Assembly (NCBI RefSeq): GCF_004379255.2
Contig: NC_056035.1
Location: 20,419,902-20,483,901 of the forward strand
Direction: 5' to 3'
From: Salvia splendens
Taxonomy: Eukaryota; Streptophyta; Magnoliopsida; Lamiales; Lamiaceae
Length of the DNA stretch: 64,000 bases
This document shows, one piece after another, positions 12,541-23,037 of this stretch (positions are counted from its first letter, which is position 1; the number at the start of each line of letters is the position of its first letter). A program made the translations under genes and the position numbers. The notes under the pieces are model-generated. The model was not told where the DNA came from. It saw only the letters and a list, made by a program, of their open reading frames with translations, and did not search any database.

Positions 12541-12556
12541 GTAAGTGTGAGCAGTT
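12541..12556 (+). other. Polypurine-tract region of Athila element
   Basis: GTAAGTGTGAGCAGTT directly precedes the 3' LTR and is nearly the same as the block before the outer LTR (about 182-197). It is a diverged form of the AAGTGTGGGG-type plus-strand primer seen in plant gypsy elements. Confidence 0.6.
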
Positions 12557-14051
12557 TGATAAGTCGTATTCTAGGCCTTGGTTACTGGTCAGTATAATGT
12601 GCATAATTGGAATATATCTGCAAAACAGTAACTAAAGTGTGCACGGAGAGTGTTCTAGCCAGTATGAGAATATTTGGATAATTCAGGTGAAAAGGCGTCA
12701 GAAGGGTGCAATACTGACCAGGATGAAGGCCAAGAAGGCTCGAGATGGAGAGGAAGGATAGCTGGGAAGATCAGCCGCAAGCAAGGGGCAAAAGGGTCAT
12801 TTCATGAAGAGAGTCTACCCTAAAAATCAAGGGAGGCCTCCCTATAAAAGGAAGCCACTTGGAGAGAGAAAAGAGGGAGGAAGGAACGAGTTCATTAACT
12901 CCTACGCTTAGCAATCTCTTTTCGGTAGATCAACCTTTCAGCATTATCCTTCATATTCTCATTCCTCGCCACAGCCATGGTCACCTGAAGACCATCAGTT
13001 CGCCGGAGTCCCACATCTTTTCATTCCAGTCAGCGTGATCGTAGTGTTAACAATTTCATCGCTGGAGTGGCAAAACAATCTTTATTTGCTTACTTAGTTA
13101 ATCGCACTTGTTTTCTTACGTTGGAATTGTTGCACTTTCAATATTTGCTTACTTTGAAGTCTTAGTTGCGATCCAAACGATTTTATGATACGAAGCTGTT
13201 TTTCTGCATCGGTTCTTGTTTGATTTCGTTCTTTTCTGCCTAGATAGCTTAGATCCAGTTGTTACGGTAATTTCCAGTTGTTGCGAGCATGTTTTCATTT
13301 CCGAATTGATAGATCTGAGTTTATGAGTTCAGTTTGCTGTTAGATTTTAGATCTGAAATGGTTAAGTGTGAAGGCCTAGTTTACGTAGTTTCTGCCACCT
13401 TGCATGTCACCCAGTAAGTTTAGTTGTAGTTTCGGTGTTCGATCTTTTGATTTGAAGTTTTAATTGTAGATCTGTGTTCATGAAGTTGTTAATCTGTGTT
13501 TCTGTGGTGATAAGTCTGGATTTGCTGATCTGAATTGATTCATGTTGAAGAAGAATACATCTCCATCCACTTTGGGGCCACTTTTGCTTTTTAACCACTT
13601 TTACTCTTGTCCTTTACTTTTCAGCTGTTACTTTTCAGATCTGTAGGCCTAGTCACCTAACTACCTCTTTTCCTCTGATATTCCGTTTAGCCTTTTATAG
13701 TAAACTCGTACTTTCCATATGTTTCTGAAACATCATGTTCCCCACTCTCACGTACACAGCCGCCTGTCAAACATCTCTCCCACCTCTTAGTCAGTAGAGT
13801 ACCATCTTAAATTCCAGCCTAGATTAAGTCTCAACCCAAAGCGTGGTAGCTAACCAAACCTTCCAGAATATAACCACGATACCAAAACGCATCATCTCTG
13901 TGGGATTCGACCCTTACGTCCACTATACTAGTCAGTAGAAGTGGGTTGAGGAATTTTTGATACCTGGTTCAGGCTTAGCTGGGATTTCCATCCTGATCAG
14001 TAGGATACATCATTTGCTCGAAACGACACTTGACACAAACCTGCACTTTCA
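12557..14051 (+). repeat. 3' LTR of inner Athila element
   Basis: 1,495 bp, TGATAAGTCG to ACTTTCA, followed by the ATGTG duplication. A TATA box lies at 12843-12850. Differences from the 5' LTR cluster in the first 350 bp. Confidence 0.92.
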
Positions 14052-14056
14052 ATGTG
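14052..14056. repeat. Right target-site duplication of inner Athila element (ATGTG)
   Basis: Exact match to 658-662. Confidence 0.9.
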
Positions 14057-14770
14057 CCACCACAAGAAGGGGATCCGACACTTTACTTTCCGTCTAGTTT
14101 AGCTTAGCTTAGTTATCTAGCGTAGTTCAGTTCTCTAGCTTAGTTTATTTCAGCTCTCTAGCTTAGTTTAGTTCAGTTCTCTAGCTTAGCTTAGATAGCT
14201 TAGTTAAAAGGGCGACCGAAGGGAGCGCTGCAGAATACTCATTTCTGTTAGCGTTATCTTAAGTTTCCTGCTGAGATTCTTCTCAGTTCTTACCGCTTTC
14301 TTAGCTTCCGAAGTGTTAGCTTAGTTTAAATTCCACACTGTACTCAGTTTTTAGTTTAATCAAAGTTATTTTCATTTACATTCTCGCATTTACTCTGTTA
14401 ACTGCATTTCACTTGACCCAGTAGTTAAAGTTCCATTGATCAAGCTAGCTTGTTAAATTATGCCTAGAGTAAAGACAATAGTTAAAAACTCCCAAGTTAA
14501 AGCGTGGCAGCAGCCAACCCCCCTGTTCACTACTCACACACTCGATACACCAACTTCTCTGTGGGATCGACCCCGAACTTGCCGCTTTACTGTTAAAGTT
14601 GTGCAAAATTGGGAGTTTATAAATTACTTTGGCAAGGAAGAAAGAGCGAGAGCAAGACTGCAGTGATTAAGTAGCAACGACAATTTGCTAACTGATCTGA
14701 CCGGTTCGGTTATCATTCCATATAATTTGATCCGCATTCTAATCGCATTTTCGCCTCTTTCCAAGTCTCG
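14057..14770 (+). repeat. Outer Athila-like LTR, right segment (end approximate)
   Basis: Continues the LTR interrupted at 662. It contains a degenerate tandem stretch of about 22-bp units built on TTCAGTTCTCTAGCTTAG (14095-14200) and the TCTCTGTGGGATCGACCCC block common near the ends of Athila-type LTRs (14550-14575). The exact end is unclear; copia coding sequence is recognisable from about 14772. Confidence 0.6.
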
Positions 14771-14771
14771 C

Positions 14772-15905
14772 CAATAGGAGTAGGTTTTCAACTTACAATC
14801 CTGTTGGAGATGTGATTCTCAAAATGACGTCTGGCGTCTCTGTCACGCTGAAGGATGTGTTGCATGTGCCCGACATCCGAAAGAACCTAGTCTCTGGATC
14901 TATACTAGTTAATAAGGGTTTTAAACTTGTATTTGAATCCGATAGGTTTGTTTTGTATAAGTTTGGAAAATCCCTTGGAAAAGGTTATGTAACCGATGGG
15001 CTCTTCAAGCTTAGTGTGGCTACGCGGCATGGTCCTAAGCCTTTGGCTATCAATAACAATGCGTCTACTTCCTCTTACTTGATTGAGTATTCAAACTTGT
15101 GGCATTGTAGATTGAGACATATAAATATAAACGCCATTAAAAGATTAGTAAATCTTGATTTACTAAATGCAAATGAAGTTTATAGTAATGATAAATGTGA
15201 GATTTGTCTTGAAGCCAAAATGGCTAAGTTACCGTTTCATTCAGTTGAAAGAAACACTAAACCCCTTGAATTAATTCACACGGACGTATGTGATTTAAAG
15301 ATGGTGCAAACTAGAGGTGGTAAAAAGTACTTTATCACTTTCATAGATGACTGCACAAGGTATTGCTACATTTATCTTTTAAGAAGTAAAGATGAAGCAA
15401 TAGAAGTGTTCAAAAATTATAAGAACGAAGTTGAGAATCAACTTGGTTGTAAAATCAAAACGATTCGAAGAGATAGATGAGGCGAATATGTAGCTCCTTT
15501 TGAAGAACTATGCAACGCAAGTGGCATAATTCATCAAACAACTGCTCCCTATTCACCCCAATCTAATGGGGTTGCAGAACGCAAAAATCGAACTCTAAAA
15601 GAGATTATGAATGCACTACCTCTGACTTCAGGATTACCACATAACATGTGGGTGGAAGCTGTTTTGACAAGCAACTATATCTTGAATAAAATCCCTCTCA
15701 AAGGAAAAGATGGTACTTCTTATGAGTTGTGGAAAGGAAGGAAGTCATCCTACAAATATCTCAAAGTGTGGGGGTGTTTGGCAAAGGTGATGGTTCCTCC
15801 GCCCAAAGAAGTTACAATCGGACCTAAAACGGTTGATTGCATCTTCATTGGATATAGACTTAATAGTAGTGCATATCGATTGTTGTCCACAAGTCTGAAA
15901 TATCG
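14772..15905 (+). pseudogene. pol: Copia protease tail, GAG-pre-integrase and integrase (broken)
   Basis: Starts with a protease remnant (SRFSTYNPV) joined by a small internal deletion to VILKMTSG and the [13 protein letters not shown] block. The GAG-pre-integrase zinc site follows (LWHCRLRH, then CEIC). The integrase core shows its acidic triad positions: [14 protein letters not shown] and the E in GVAERKNR. An in-frame TGA at 15478-15480 interrupts it; the same frame resumes to about 15880, where a frameshift follows the NSSAYR block. Confidence 0.87.
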
Positions 15906-15908
15906 ACT

Positions 15909-17022
15909 GTGACCGTGGGAACAACAATTGAGTCAAGAAACGCGGTATTTCTTGAAAATACATTTCCTTGTAAAAGGAAGGAAAACGTAGCATCCAATTC
16001 TGAGACAAGAATTGAGGATGAAACCGCTAGTTCTAAATCAGCGGATGAGGAACCTGAATCGCACAAGCGTGCAAGGCCCGATCCAAAGAATACAGTACTA
16101 AGACGTGGTAGTAGGGTCAGAACACCAAAAACATTTGGTCCTGACTACATTGCTTTTATGTTAGATGAAGAACCGACATCTATAAAAGTAGCCTTCGATG
16201 GCCCAGACGGGCTACATTGGAGAGAAGCTGTTCAAAGCGAAATTGATTCAATTTTGCTGAACCACACTTGGGTGTTGGTAGATCTACCTGAAGGTGCGAA
16301 ACCCCTAGGTTGCAAATGGGTACTTAAAAGGAAATTTAAGGCCGATGGAACAGTGGATAAGTATAAAGCCCGACTAGTAGTAAAGGATTTTAAACAAAGG
16401 AAGGACATGACTTCTTCGATACCTATTCACCAGTAACAAGGATTACATCTATCCGAGTGCTTCTCGCTATTGCTGCATTGCACAATCTTGAGATTCATCA
16501 AATGGATGTAAAGACCGTGTTTCTAAATGGTGAACTAGAAGATGAAATTTATATGGAACAACCCGGAGGGTTTGTAGTACCTGGACAATAGAAAACGGTA
16601 TGCAAGCTCGTAAAGTCTCTATATGGATTGAAACAAGCGTCATTGCAATGTCACTTGAAGTTTGATAATGTGATGATATCAAATGGGTTTAAAATCAATG
16701 AGTGCGACAAATGTGTCTACATCAAGAGCACTAATAACGGCCATGTTATGGTGTGTCTATACGTTGATGATATGTTAATCTTGGGTAGCAATACTCAAGT
16801 AATTAACGATACAAAGGCTATGTTAAAGAGAAACTTTGGCATGAAAGACATGGGTCTAGCCGACGTAGTTCTTGGAATGAAGATTCTAAGAACGTCTGAT
16901 GGAATCATCTTAACACAATCACATTATGTTGAGAAGATATTGAACAAATTCAAAGCCTATGATGGCGCGCCGGTTAAGACTCCAATTGAACTCGACGTTC
17001 ACTTGAGCAAAAACAAAAGGTG
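15909..17022 (+). pseudogene. pol: Copia reverse transcriptase (broken)
   Basis: RVT_2-type reverse transcriptase. A linker leads to the conserved start LGCKWVLKRKF (about residue 135 of the frame opening at 15909). A frameshift lies near 16405, a stop at 16589-16591 after GGFVVPGQ, and the catalytic CLYVDDMLILG is near 16760. A TGA at 17021-17023 ends the frame just before the RNase H connection. Reverse-strand open frames here are shadows. Confidence 0.87.
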
Positions 17023-17023
17023 A

Positions 17024-17711
17024 GCCAGTTGCACAATAAGAGTATGCACGGGTCATCGGATGCATTATGTACTTGACTAATTGCACTCGACCTGACATTG
17101 CTTGTGCCGTGAACAAGTTGAGTCGTTACACGAGCAATCCAAGCAAAGAGCATTGGAGAGCTCTTGTGAGGGTTTTGAGATATTTAAAACATATTCAAAA
17201 TCATGGGCTACACTTCTTGAGATTCCCCCTGGTACTTGAAGGGTACTGTGATGCAAATTGGATATCCGACAATAGAGACTCACTTTCAACAAGTGGATAC
17301 GTCTTTACTATTGGGGGGTGGTTCTGTATCGTGGAAATCCACAAAACAGACATGTATAGCCCGATCAACAATGGAATCGGAGTTCATTGCCTTAGATAAG
17401 GCTGGTGAGGAAGCCGAGTGGCTTAAGAACTTCCTTGAAGATATTCCATGTTGGTCTAAGCCAGTGCCACCAGTGCTGATCCACTGCGATAGCCAAGCGG
17501 CTATTGGAAGGGCAAACAATGGCTTCTATAACGGTAAGTCTTGACATATACGTCGACGACATAATACCGTGAGACATTTGATCACAACAGGGGTGATTAC
17601 AATTGACTATGTGAAGTCAATAGATAATCTAGCGGATCCGCTAACCAAAGAGTTAAACCGTGATCAAATGAATAAGTTGATAGATGGAATGAGTTTGAAA
17701 TCCACGAACTA
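17024..17711 (+). pseudogene. pol: Copia RNase H (broken)
   Basis: Frames opening at 17067 and 17236 carry the usual copia RNase H landmarks: [40 protein letters not shown] and the IHCDSQAAI block. A one-step frameshift falls near 17310-17330, and a TGA after GFYNGKS (17542-17544) is followed by recognisable C-terminal sequence to 17711. Confidence 0.85.
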
Positions 17712-18239
17712 AAGAATTGTCATAGTGGTAACCCGACCATGATGACTGGAGATCCCAAGAACTTGGTTCAAAGGGACAACTAAGCTATGAGAGTTCATGA
17801 AAAACACTCAACTATATCTATTCCCTAGAGAAAAATAGAGTGTTGGAAAACTTGCCTTGTGGTGAGGCTAAGTCTATGACTTTTAATGACTCCTAAGGAT
17901 CTCGAGGAGATTGAGTTATCAAGGAGACCGAGTAGGGCAAGATACTCGATTAGGAATCACCTATATAAGTGTGAAGTGAGGCCGCTTCAAATAACACACT
18001 TATGAATCCAAAGTGGTGTCCAAGGGCGCAAAGGACATAAAACGTGAGAACGGATGAGGTTGAGGTGTTTAACTATTAGTTCAAAGCATCCCGCTACTAA
18101 GCCGCCTGTGTATCCGATGGTGTCGACTATGGAGGGTTCAAAGCCAAAAACTACCTATCCTTATGCTTATATACCTCGTGAGGGTTGAGCTTGTGTCTGC
18201 ATGCATATGCATTTGGCTATTTCCACTCATGTGGGGGAT
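17712..18239 (+). other. Copia 3' noncoding region with polypurine tract
   Basis: About 530 bp without a gene, between the end of RNase H and the LTR. It ends in ATGTGGGGGAT (18229-18239), a typical copia plus-strand primer site. Confidence 0.7.
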
Positions 18240-19393
18240 TGTTGGAATCTTGAATTTAAGATGTCCGGTCAACAATGTTTGACCAATAATAAATGTGACG
18301 AGACATTTAATTTTTGGAAATTAAATGATATAAAGTCGATCTACGTTCCGCGTAGATGACCGTAGTATATTCACTTTCTCAAATCCGATTCCCGGTGAGT
18401 GAGAAATAGTGGATAAAAGTTGGTCACATTGTAGCTTTTGATAAAGCTATGAGTTGAAAGTGTAGGGAGTAATTAACTAGTGTTAATTATCCCACATAGG
18501 AGATGAGACACATCTTTAAATGTGTATTTATTAAGTGACTTATTACACTTAGTAATTATCGTGGACTAAGATGGGTGAAAGAGCCCACACGCGGGCACAC
18601 GTGCGCCGAGCCGAGCTATGCCCGTGCCCGTGCCCTTGCCCTTGGACTTGTACTTGGACTTGGATCTTGGCAACTGGTCTTTGGGTGGTCTCTGGGCTTG
18701 TCCCTGGATCCAGACTTAATATTTTGGACCACCGTAGTTTTGGGCAGTAGCCTGATCAACTCGACATGCTGCGCCTTGATCAGAAGCCTGATCAACTCGG
18801 CCTGCTGCGCCTTGAGCGATACCTTGATCAGTGTCTTGATCAAGTCGCTTCACGAAGTCCACATGTGACAATTGAACTAGGGCGTGTACATCGTCTAGAT
18901 TAAACGTCGACCACTCCAGCTTTCAAACTCGTAACGGCCGGCGGTTACAGGCCCGCCATGATGAGCCATGATGACAGCCATCAAGACTGAGTTGACCCCC
19001 GCAGTGGACCAAGCCTATAAATAGGCTAGTCATTCCTTGCATTAGGATATAGAACAACATACGAACATACTCACAAGCATCATACTCTCTTTGCATTGTC
19101 TTTCTTCCCGAAGCTCTGCCCTCTCCTCTTCCAGTTCACCAGAGCTCTGTTGATTGGGGTGCTGCTTCACCAGAGACGTAGCCGTTTTATCTTTGGAGAC
19201 GACACGCCAAACCGAGAGCACTACCGGGGCGTATCTCGTCTAGTGGAAAGAGGCCTCCTCAACTCGGCTAAGTTTTATTTCCTTTGACAGTTTCGATTTT
19301 CGTGTAATTCTCAGTTTTTAGTTCTTCCTTCTTGGGTAGTATTACGCCCAGTATTACTTATCTCTTGTAATTCCAGTAAGAAGGATCTCAACA
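18240..19393 (+). repeat. 3' LTR of copia element
   Basis: Starts TGTTGGAATCT and ends CTCAACA, so the TGTTG/CAACA ends are inverted. It has a TATAAATA at about 19015 and a 35-bp direct repeat around 18749-18818 built on AGCCTGATCAACTCG and TGCTGCGCCTTGA. The 97-codon frame at 18575-18868 lies across that repeat and is not a gene. The sequence following is GTAAG. Confidence 0.8.
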
Positions 19394-19434
19394 GTAAGTA
19401 CTACCTATAGAAAATTGCATTTTACAAATTATAG

Positions 19435-19590
19435 GAGTCATCTTTGATGCCCAAAGACCCGAACCTCACGGGCTTGGTCCGGGTGACGGCGCAGAGGATG
19501 TTGTTAGACACCGTCAAGTCCCTCTTTATGTGCCAAGACCTGCAAGAGAGAGAAGTCCTTCAAGGACTCATCAACCAGCTTTGCTGCTGA
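19435..19590 (+). CDS. Exon-like terminal coding piece of an unrecognised host gene
   Basis: A splice-acceptor-like site (TTACAAATTATAG) at 19434 is followed by 51 sense codons and TGA. The peptide includes PKDPNLTGLVRVTAQRML and ends GLINQLCC; it looks like ordered protein, not repeat translation. It begins only 41 bp after the copia LTR, whose right flank is GTAAGT, itself donor-like. I read this as the last exon of a gene whose upstream part was separated by the retroelement pile-up; I do not recognise the family. It could instead be chance open frame. Confidence 0.4.
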   Translation, partial: ESSLMPKDPNLTGLVRVTAQRMLLDTVKSLFMCQDLQEREVLQGLINQLCC

Positions 19591-20188
19591 TCAATATTGA
19601 ACTGATCTGGTTTTTATCTATAGTCTACTAGTTTTTTTTCTATGTTTTTTTTTGCGTAGTAAAAATAGAAGCTCATTTATCTCTACTTTATTCCGTCCCT
19701 CTTACTTTATTTTCGCTACCTAACACATAAAATAAAACTGCATAAAAAATCTCGTGCCGTTCAAAGAAGGGTTCATCTTCTTTAGGACAGAGAGGGAGTA
19801 TGTTTTGTTGTTTCCTTTAATTTGTTTTATATATATTTTATTTTATTTAGTAACATAAAAATTAAAAGATAAATAAAAATAGTGAAGATTTCGATAGGGC
19901 GGTTTGTGGGACATAATTTAGAGCCTGTTGGAGATGTTGGGGCTGGAAAATAAATTTTTTGATATGACAGTGAGAAAATGAGGATGAGCGGATTCAAGGG
20001 TGCTACTGTGAATGACCTTATAATTTGGTATACTGCAATTCCAAATGACCAATTTCAATGGCGTTTCCGTACTGTCATCCTAATATGCCATCCAGAAATT
20101 CTGTATACGAATTTCATTACTTTATAACACAATATTGTTTTACTATTGTATAATACTCTTTTGTGTTCAACTAGAAGTTAATATATAG
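19591..20188. other. Intergenic, with a weak MITE remnant
   Basis: No gene seen. Around 19679-19800 a CCGTCCCTCTTACTTTATTTT block and a closing TTTAGGACAGAGAGGGAGTA form a degenerate inverted pair, probably an old Stowaway-like MITE. Confidence 0.4.
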
Positions 20189-20606
20189 TACTCCTACTCT
20201 CTTTGTCCTATAAAATTTATTACTTCTATTTTTGATAAAAAAATTTCCTTCTAATAAAATGGAACCCATACTATACTAACAATAGCCCAATCATTTTTTC
20301 TTTCCACATCTCTCCAATTACCAATTCATCTTAAAATTCATACTCCCTCCGTCCCCAAAAAATATGCACTTTGAGTTCGCACGAGTTTTAATGTAAAATT
20401 AGTAAAGTAGAAGAGAGGTAGAGAGAAAAAGACATTAAATTATTGTTAGTGGAGAATGGATCTCACCTCATTTGAGATAAAAGACTTTCCAAAATTAGAA
20501 AGTGCATATTCGTGTGAGACGAACTAAAAAGAAAATAGTAGATATTCTTGTGGGACGGAGGGAGTATCATTTTAAAAATATTTATTTTTATAGGACAAAA
20601 AGAGTG
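20189..20606. mobile_element. Outer MITE interrupted by another MITE
   Basis: CTCTTTGTCCTATAAAA (about 20199) is the inverse of TTTTTATAGGACAAAAAGAG near 20585-20604. The intact MITE at 20343-20564 sits inside. Confidence 0.65.
20343..20564. mobile_element. Stowaway-type MITE (CTCCCTCCGTCC ends)
   Basis: Begins CTCCCTCCGTCCCC and ends GTGGGACGGAGGGAG, flanked by TA on both sides. Terminal repeats continue inward (AATATGCACTTT near the left, AGATATTCTTG near the right). Confidence 0.8.
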
Positions 20607-20682
20607 TTTTTTTGTTGTCCAATTACAAGTTATCAAGTTCAATTTTAGTCAAAGCAACACATTATTTTTTTAATAACTACTC

Positions 20683-20851
20683 TCTTCATCCGCGAATAAG
20701 AGTCCCGTTTTTGCATTTTAATTTATCCGCGAATAAGAGTCTCGGTTCATTTTACTATAGATGATAACAGGATCCGTATTTCATCAACTCATTCTACTCA
20801 CATTTCATTTAAAATTAATATAAAAAAATAATCATATACCATTAACTTTTT
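20683..20851. mobile_element. Left part of a MITE split by the MULE
   Basis: Starts with an ACTCTCTTCATCCGCGAATAAGAGTC-like end (in two direct copies of CCGCGAATAAGAGTC at 20690 and 20738) and runs into the MULE duplication TAACTTTTT. Matching sequence resumes at 32095 (ACTAGTACTTCTTAAAACTCGT). Confidence 0.55.
20843..20851. repeat. Left 9-bp target duplication of the MULE
   Basis: TAACTTTTT, repeated exactly at 32095-32103. Confidence 0.92.
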
Positions 20852-20968
20852 GGGATAACTGCCTTAAAAGTCATAAACTTTCGCCATTATCCGGTTTATC
20901 CTACAACCTTTCTTTGTAGCATACAAAGTCATAAACTTAGTCGGAGTGTGCGAATTTCCCTTTCGACC
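20852..20968 (+). repeat. MULE left terminal inverted repeat
   Basis: Begins GGGATAACTGCCTTAAAAG and contains GTAGCATACAAAGTCATAAA and CGGAGTGTGC. The complement is found at 31978-32094 with a small indel and about a dozen mismatches. Confidence 0.9.
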
Positions 20969-21620
20969 CGACCCATGAATTTTTCGGCTGAAATAATACC
21001 GACGTGGCATGCCTGAGTTCTTACGTGGAATACGCCGGAAATTTATAAAACTACATCATTTTATACATATAAAACGACGTCGTTTTATAAATTAAAACCT
21101 TCAATTTCATCAAATCCCCAAATTAAACCCGAATTGGGGATTAAAACCTTCAATTTCAATTTCGGCTTTTCCCGTCGCGAAATCGAGCTTCAGCTTGGTA
21201 GGCAATATCAACTCCTTCATATTGGAATCCATATCGAGGTAATTAGTGATTCAATTAGCGATTCTCACTCTCCGTCGCGAATTCGAGCTCCATTGTCTGG
21301 AGATGCAAAAATGATTCTCGCTTATGGTTTTGAAATGTGAGATTCTGGGTTCAATTTTGGAACGTGAGTTTCTGCGTTCAATTTCTGAATGTGCGATTTT
21401 TAATTCAGTTCGATTAGGTTTCCGCTTTGAATTTGAGATGTCATTGTTTACCGATTGATTTTTCAATTCGTTGGATCTCAAATTTGTTTTTTAGGATCAA
21501 TGTATGGTTAATTTTTGTAATTTTTTTTATTTTGATTGCAATGTTGTTGATCTGGAGACTGCAATATTGATATGCATTTGGGCTATTTGAAAATTTTCAA
21601 TTTTTAATTTTTTGCTTAGA
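20969..21620 (+). other. Leader region of the GRF gene inside the MULE
   Basis: Between the TIR and ATG 21621. It contains ACGACGTCGTTTTA-type palindrome near 21072-21085 and two related blocks with CCGTCGCGAA (21172, 21272). The 68-codon frame at 21134-21340 shows no family features and is more likely untranslated leader or intron. Confidence 0.4.
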
Positions 21621-22036
21621 ATGTCCACATCGTCGAAGAATTCGATTCAGTGGACTTGGCCTAGGTTTGAACCCGTGGTTGTGACCATGGTCTTGAAGCT
21701 GAGGTTGTGACATCGAAGACGCAAGCAAATCCCGGGTGACGCTTCTATCGTTGCCAAATATGGAAGAATGACGATTGCAAATTCTTTCATTGGATTGATC
21801 TCTCGTTGTCATCGAATCAAGAAAACTATTTTCAAAAAATGAAGATGGAGAGGGACAACATGCAAGAGGCTTTGAGAGCAAGAGTTGCTATGCAGGATAT
21901 AATCGATGAGAAAATCCGTTCAAAAACTGATGAATTTGAAGCGCTCCAAACTGTTGTTGAAAATTTGCAACGCCAAAACCAGATTTTGAAGTTTGTCATT
22001 GTGTTTTTATGTGTCGTGCTATGGCTACTTATGTAG
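21621..22036 (+). pseudogene. GRF-type zinc-finger, coiled-coil membrane protein gene of the MULE (broken)
   Basis: From ATG 21621 the frame opens MSTSSKNSIQW, shifts near 21670, then shows the GRF finger: C-D-H-G at 21680-21691, NPG then RFYRCQ near 21728-21760, and DDCKFFHWID near 21775-21800. An in-frame TGA (21737-21739) replaces an expected Arg codon. The remaining 76 codons (21806-22036) are a charged coiled coil followed by a single C-terminal membrane segment (FVIVFLCVVLWLLM). This architecture matches small plant GRF zinc-finger proteins of the At4g04775-like group, whose function is unknown; the finger probably binds single-stranded nucleic acid by analogy. It starts about 650 bp inside the left TIR and points inward. 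Confidence 0.75.
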
Positions 22037-22440
22037 ATTATGTAGACTACCCCTTGTTTGTACTAGACTATGGAATGTGCGACTCGAACTTGTAATGTTT
22101 TAGTGGAATATGTGACTCACGTGTAATGTTTTCGACTATGGATTTTGTTGTGATTTTGTGATATGTGTTTCAATGTCTTGCCCCTCTTCTGAATTTCATA
22201 TGTAGGGAAGTAAAGTTATTGCAAATATGAACATGTGTGTCACTTTGCAAAGTCAGTTTCCATACAATTTGCAGTCAGATTCCACTAAAAATGGGAGCAA
22301 ACTTGAATCATTTTTCTATTGATTTCTCACAGGCACATGAATGATATTGTGGTGACCTATTATTTCCATTTTTCAAATGAAATGAAGGGATGAGAATCTC
22401 CATATTGCAAGCAAAACACACACACACATATATATATTCA
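22037..22440. other. 3' flank of GRF gene
   Basis: No gene. Contains a (CA)n(TA)n tract at about 22410-22437 that borders the first nested element. Confidence 0.5.
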
Positions 22441-22690
22441 GGGGTGCGTTAAAATGATAACCATATTTATGGTGATAACCTAATAACATATCATTTTATG
22501 GGTCAAAAATATCATTTTTACTAAAAATGATATTTATACACTATAAAATGATATTTTTTCAGCATGCATAGAACGATACTTTTAATCCATAAAATGATAT
22601 TCTATTTTATAAAATGATATATTTCGTCCATAGAATGATAGGTTATTAGGTTATCACCATAAATATGGGTTATCATATGATCACATCCTT
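22441..22690. mobile_element. TIR element A in (TA)n, forward copy
   Basis: About 250 bp. Left end GTGCGTTAAAATGATAACC with ATATTTATGGTGATAACC; right end is its inverse, GGTTATCACCATAAATATGG. The interior is full of ATAAAATGATAT motifs. A reverse copy lies at 27754-27945 and a diverged relative at 58297-58516. Confidence 0.75.
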
Positions 22691-22714
22691 ATATATATAT
22701 ATATATATATATAT
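22691..22714. repeat. (TA)n microsatellite
   Basis: Pure TA run between nested elements A and B. Confidence 0.9.
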
Positions 22715-23000
22715 AGGGAGATGATCAAAATAAGTATGTGTTTAAATCCAGAAATGCAGACCAAATCTTGGCCATAGGATTAGATGATCTAATGGTCAAT
22801 AATTAACCAAAAACACGGAAGGTCATAATTAAGCAATTTTAGGTCATATTATAATATTTGGATTTAATGTCATGCTAAGATCATTTTAGGTCATGCTTTG
22901 TTAGCATGACCTAAAAATTAACTAACTATGACCTAAAAGTGCCCTACGTATGATATTGTTCTGCATTTCTGTATTTAAATCTAGTTTTGCATAGATCAAA

Positions 23001-23004
<4 letters not shown>
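22715..23004. mobile_element. TIR element B in (TA)n
   Basis: About 290 bp. Ends TATAGGGAGATGATC and GATCAAAACCCTATA, with matching inner blocks TTTAAATCCAGAAATGCAGA and TCTGCATTTCTGTATTTAAA. Internally it repeats AGGTCAT and GACCTAAAA in both orientations. No coding capacity. Confidence 0.7.

Positions 23005-23033
<29 letters not shown>
23005..23033. repeat. (TA)n microsatellite
   Basis: TA run between nested elements B and C. Confidence 0.9.

Positions 23034-23037
<4 letters not shown>

Larger units (their letters stand above)
10730..12556 (+). other. Long 3' noncoding region of Athila element
   Basis: About 1.8 kb with no gene. It holds three dispersed hairpin repeats (10847-10882, 10949-10987, 11038-11075), a two-part hairpin (11122-11209), a C-run followed by an A-run (11581-11608) and, at its end, the polypurine-like TAAGTGTGAGCAGTTT before the 3' LTR. 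Reverse-strand open frames at 11378-12082 lack any family features. Confidence 0.7.
663..14051 (+). mobile_element. Athila-type Ty3/gypsy LTR retrotransposon, full length but defective
   Basis: A 13.4 kb element with LTRs 663-2161 and 12557-14051 and a 5-bp duplication ATGTG. A tRNA-Asp-type primer binding site follows the 5' LTR. Gag, protease, reverse transcriptase, the start of RNase H, the integrase C-terminal part and a downstream extra gene follow in order. Athila membership rests on the primer site, the protease block DLGASINVMP and the extra gene after pol. By eye the two LTRs differ at roughly 35-40 positions plus one 4-bp indel, about 2.5 percent, so insertion was fairly recent. Gag, pol and the 3' gene all carry stops or frameshifts, and most of RNase H and the integrase core is deleted, so the copy cannot be autonomous. 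Confidence 0.93.
14771..19393 (+). mobile_element. 5'-truncated Ty1/copia retrotransposon with 3' LTR
   Basis: Begins inside the protease region, next to the outer Athila LTR. It runs through integrase, reverse transcriptase and RNase H to a 3' LTR (18240-19393). The 5' LTR, gag and most of protease are absent; the outer Athila insertion or a later deletion probably removed or displaced them. Many stops and frameshifts make it clearly older than the inner Athila. Confidence 0.88.

Noticed and set aside
18575..18868. 97-codon frame in the copia LTR
   Set aside because: Lies across a direct repeat inside the LTR; no family features.
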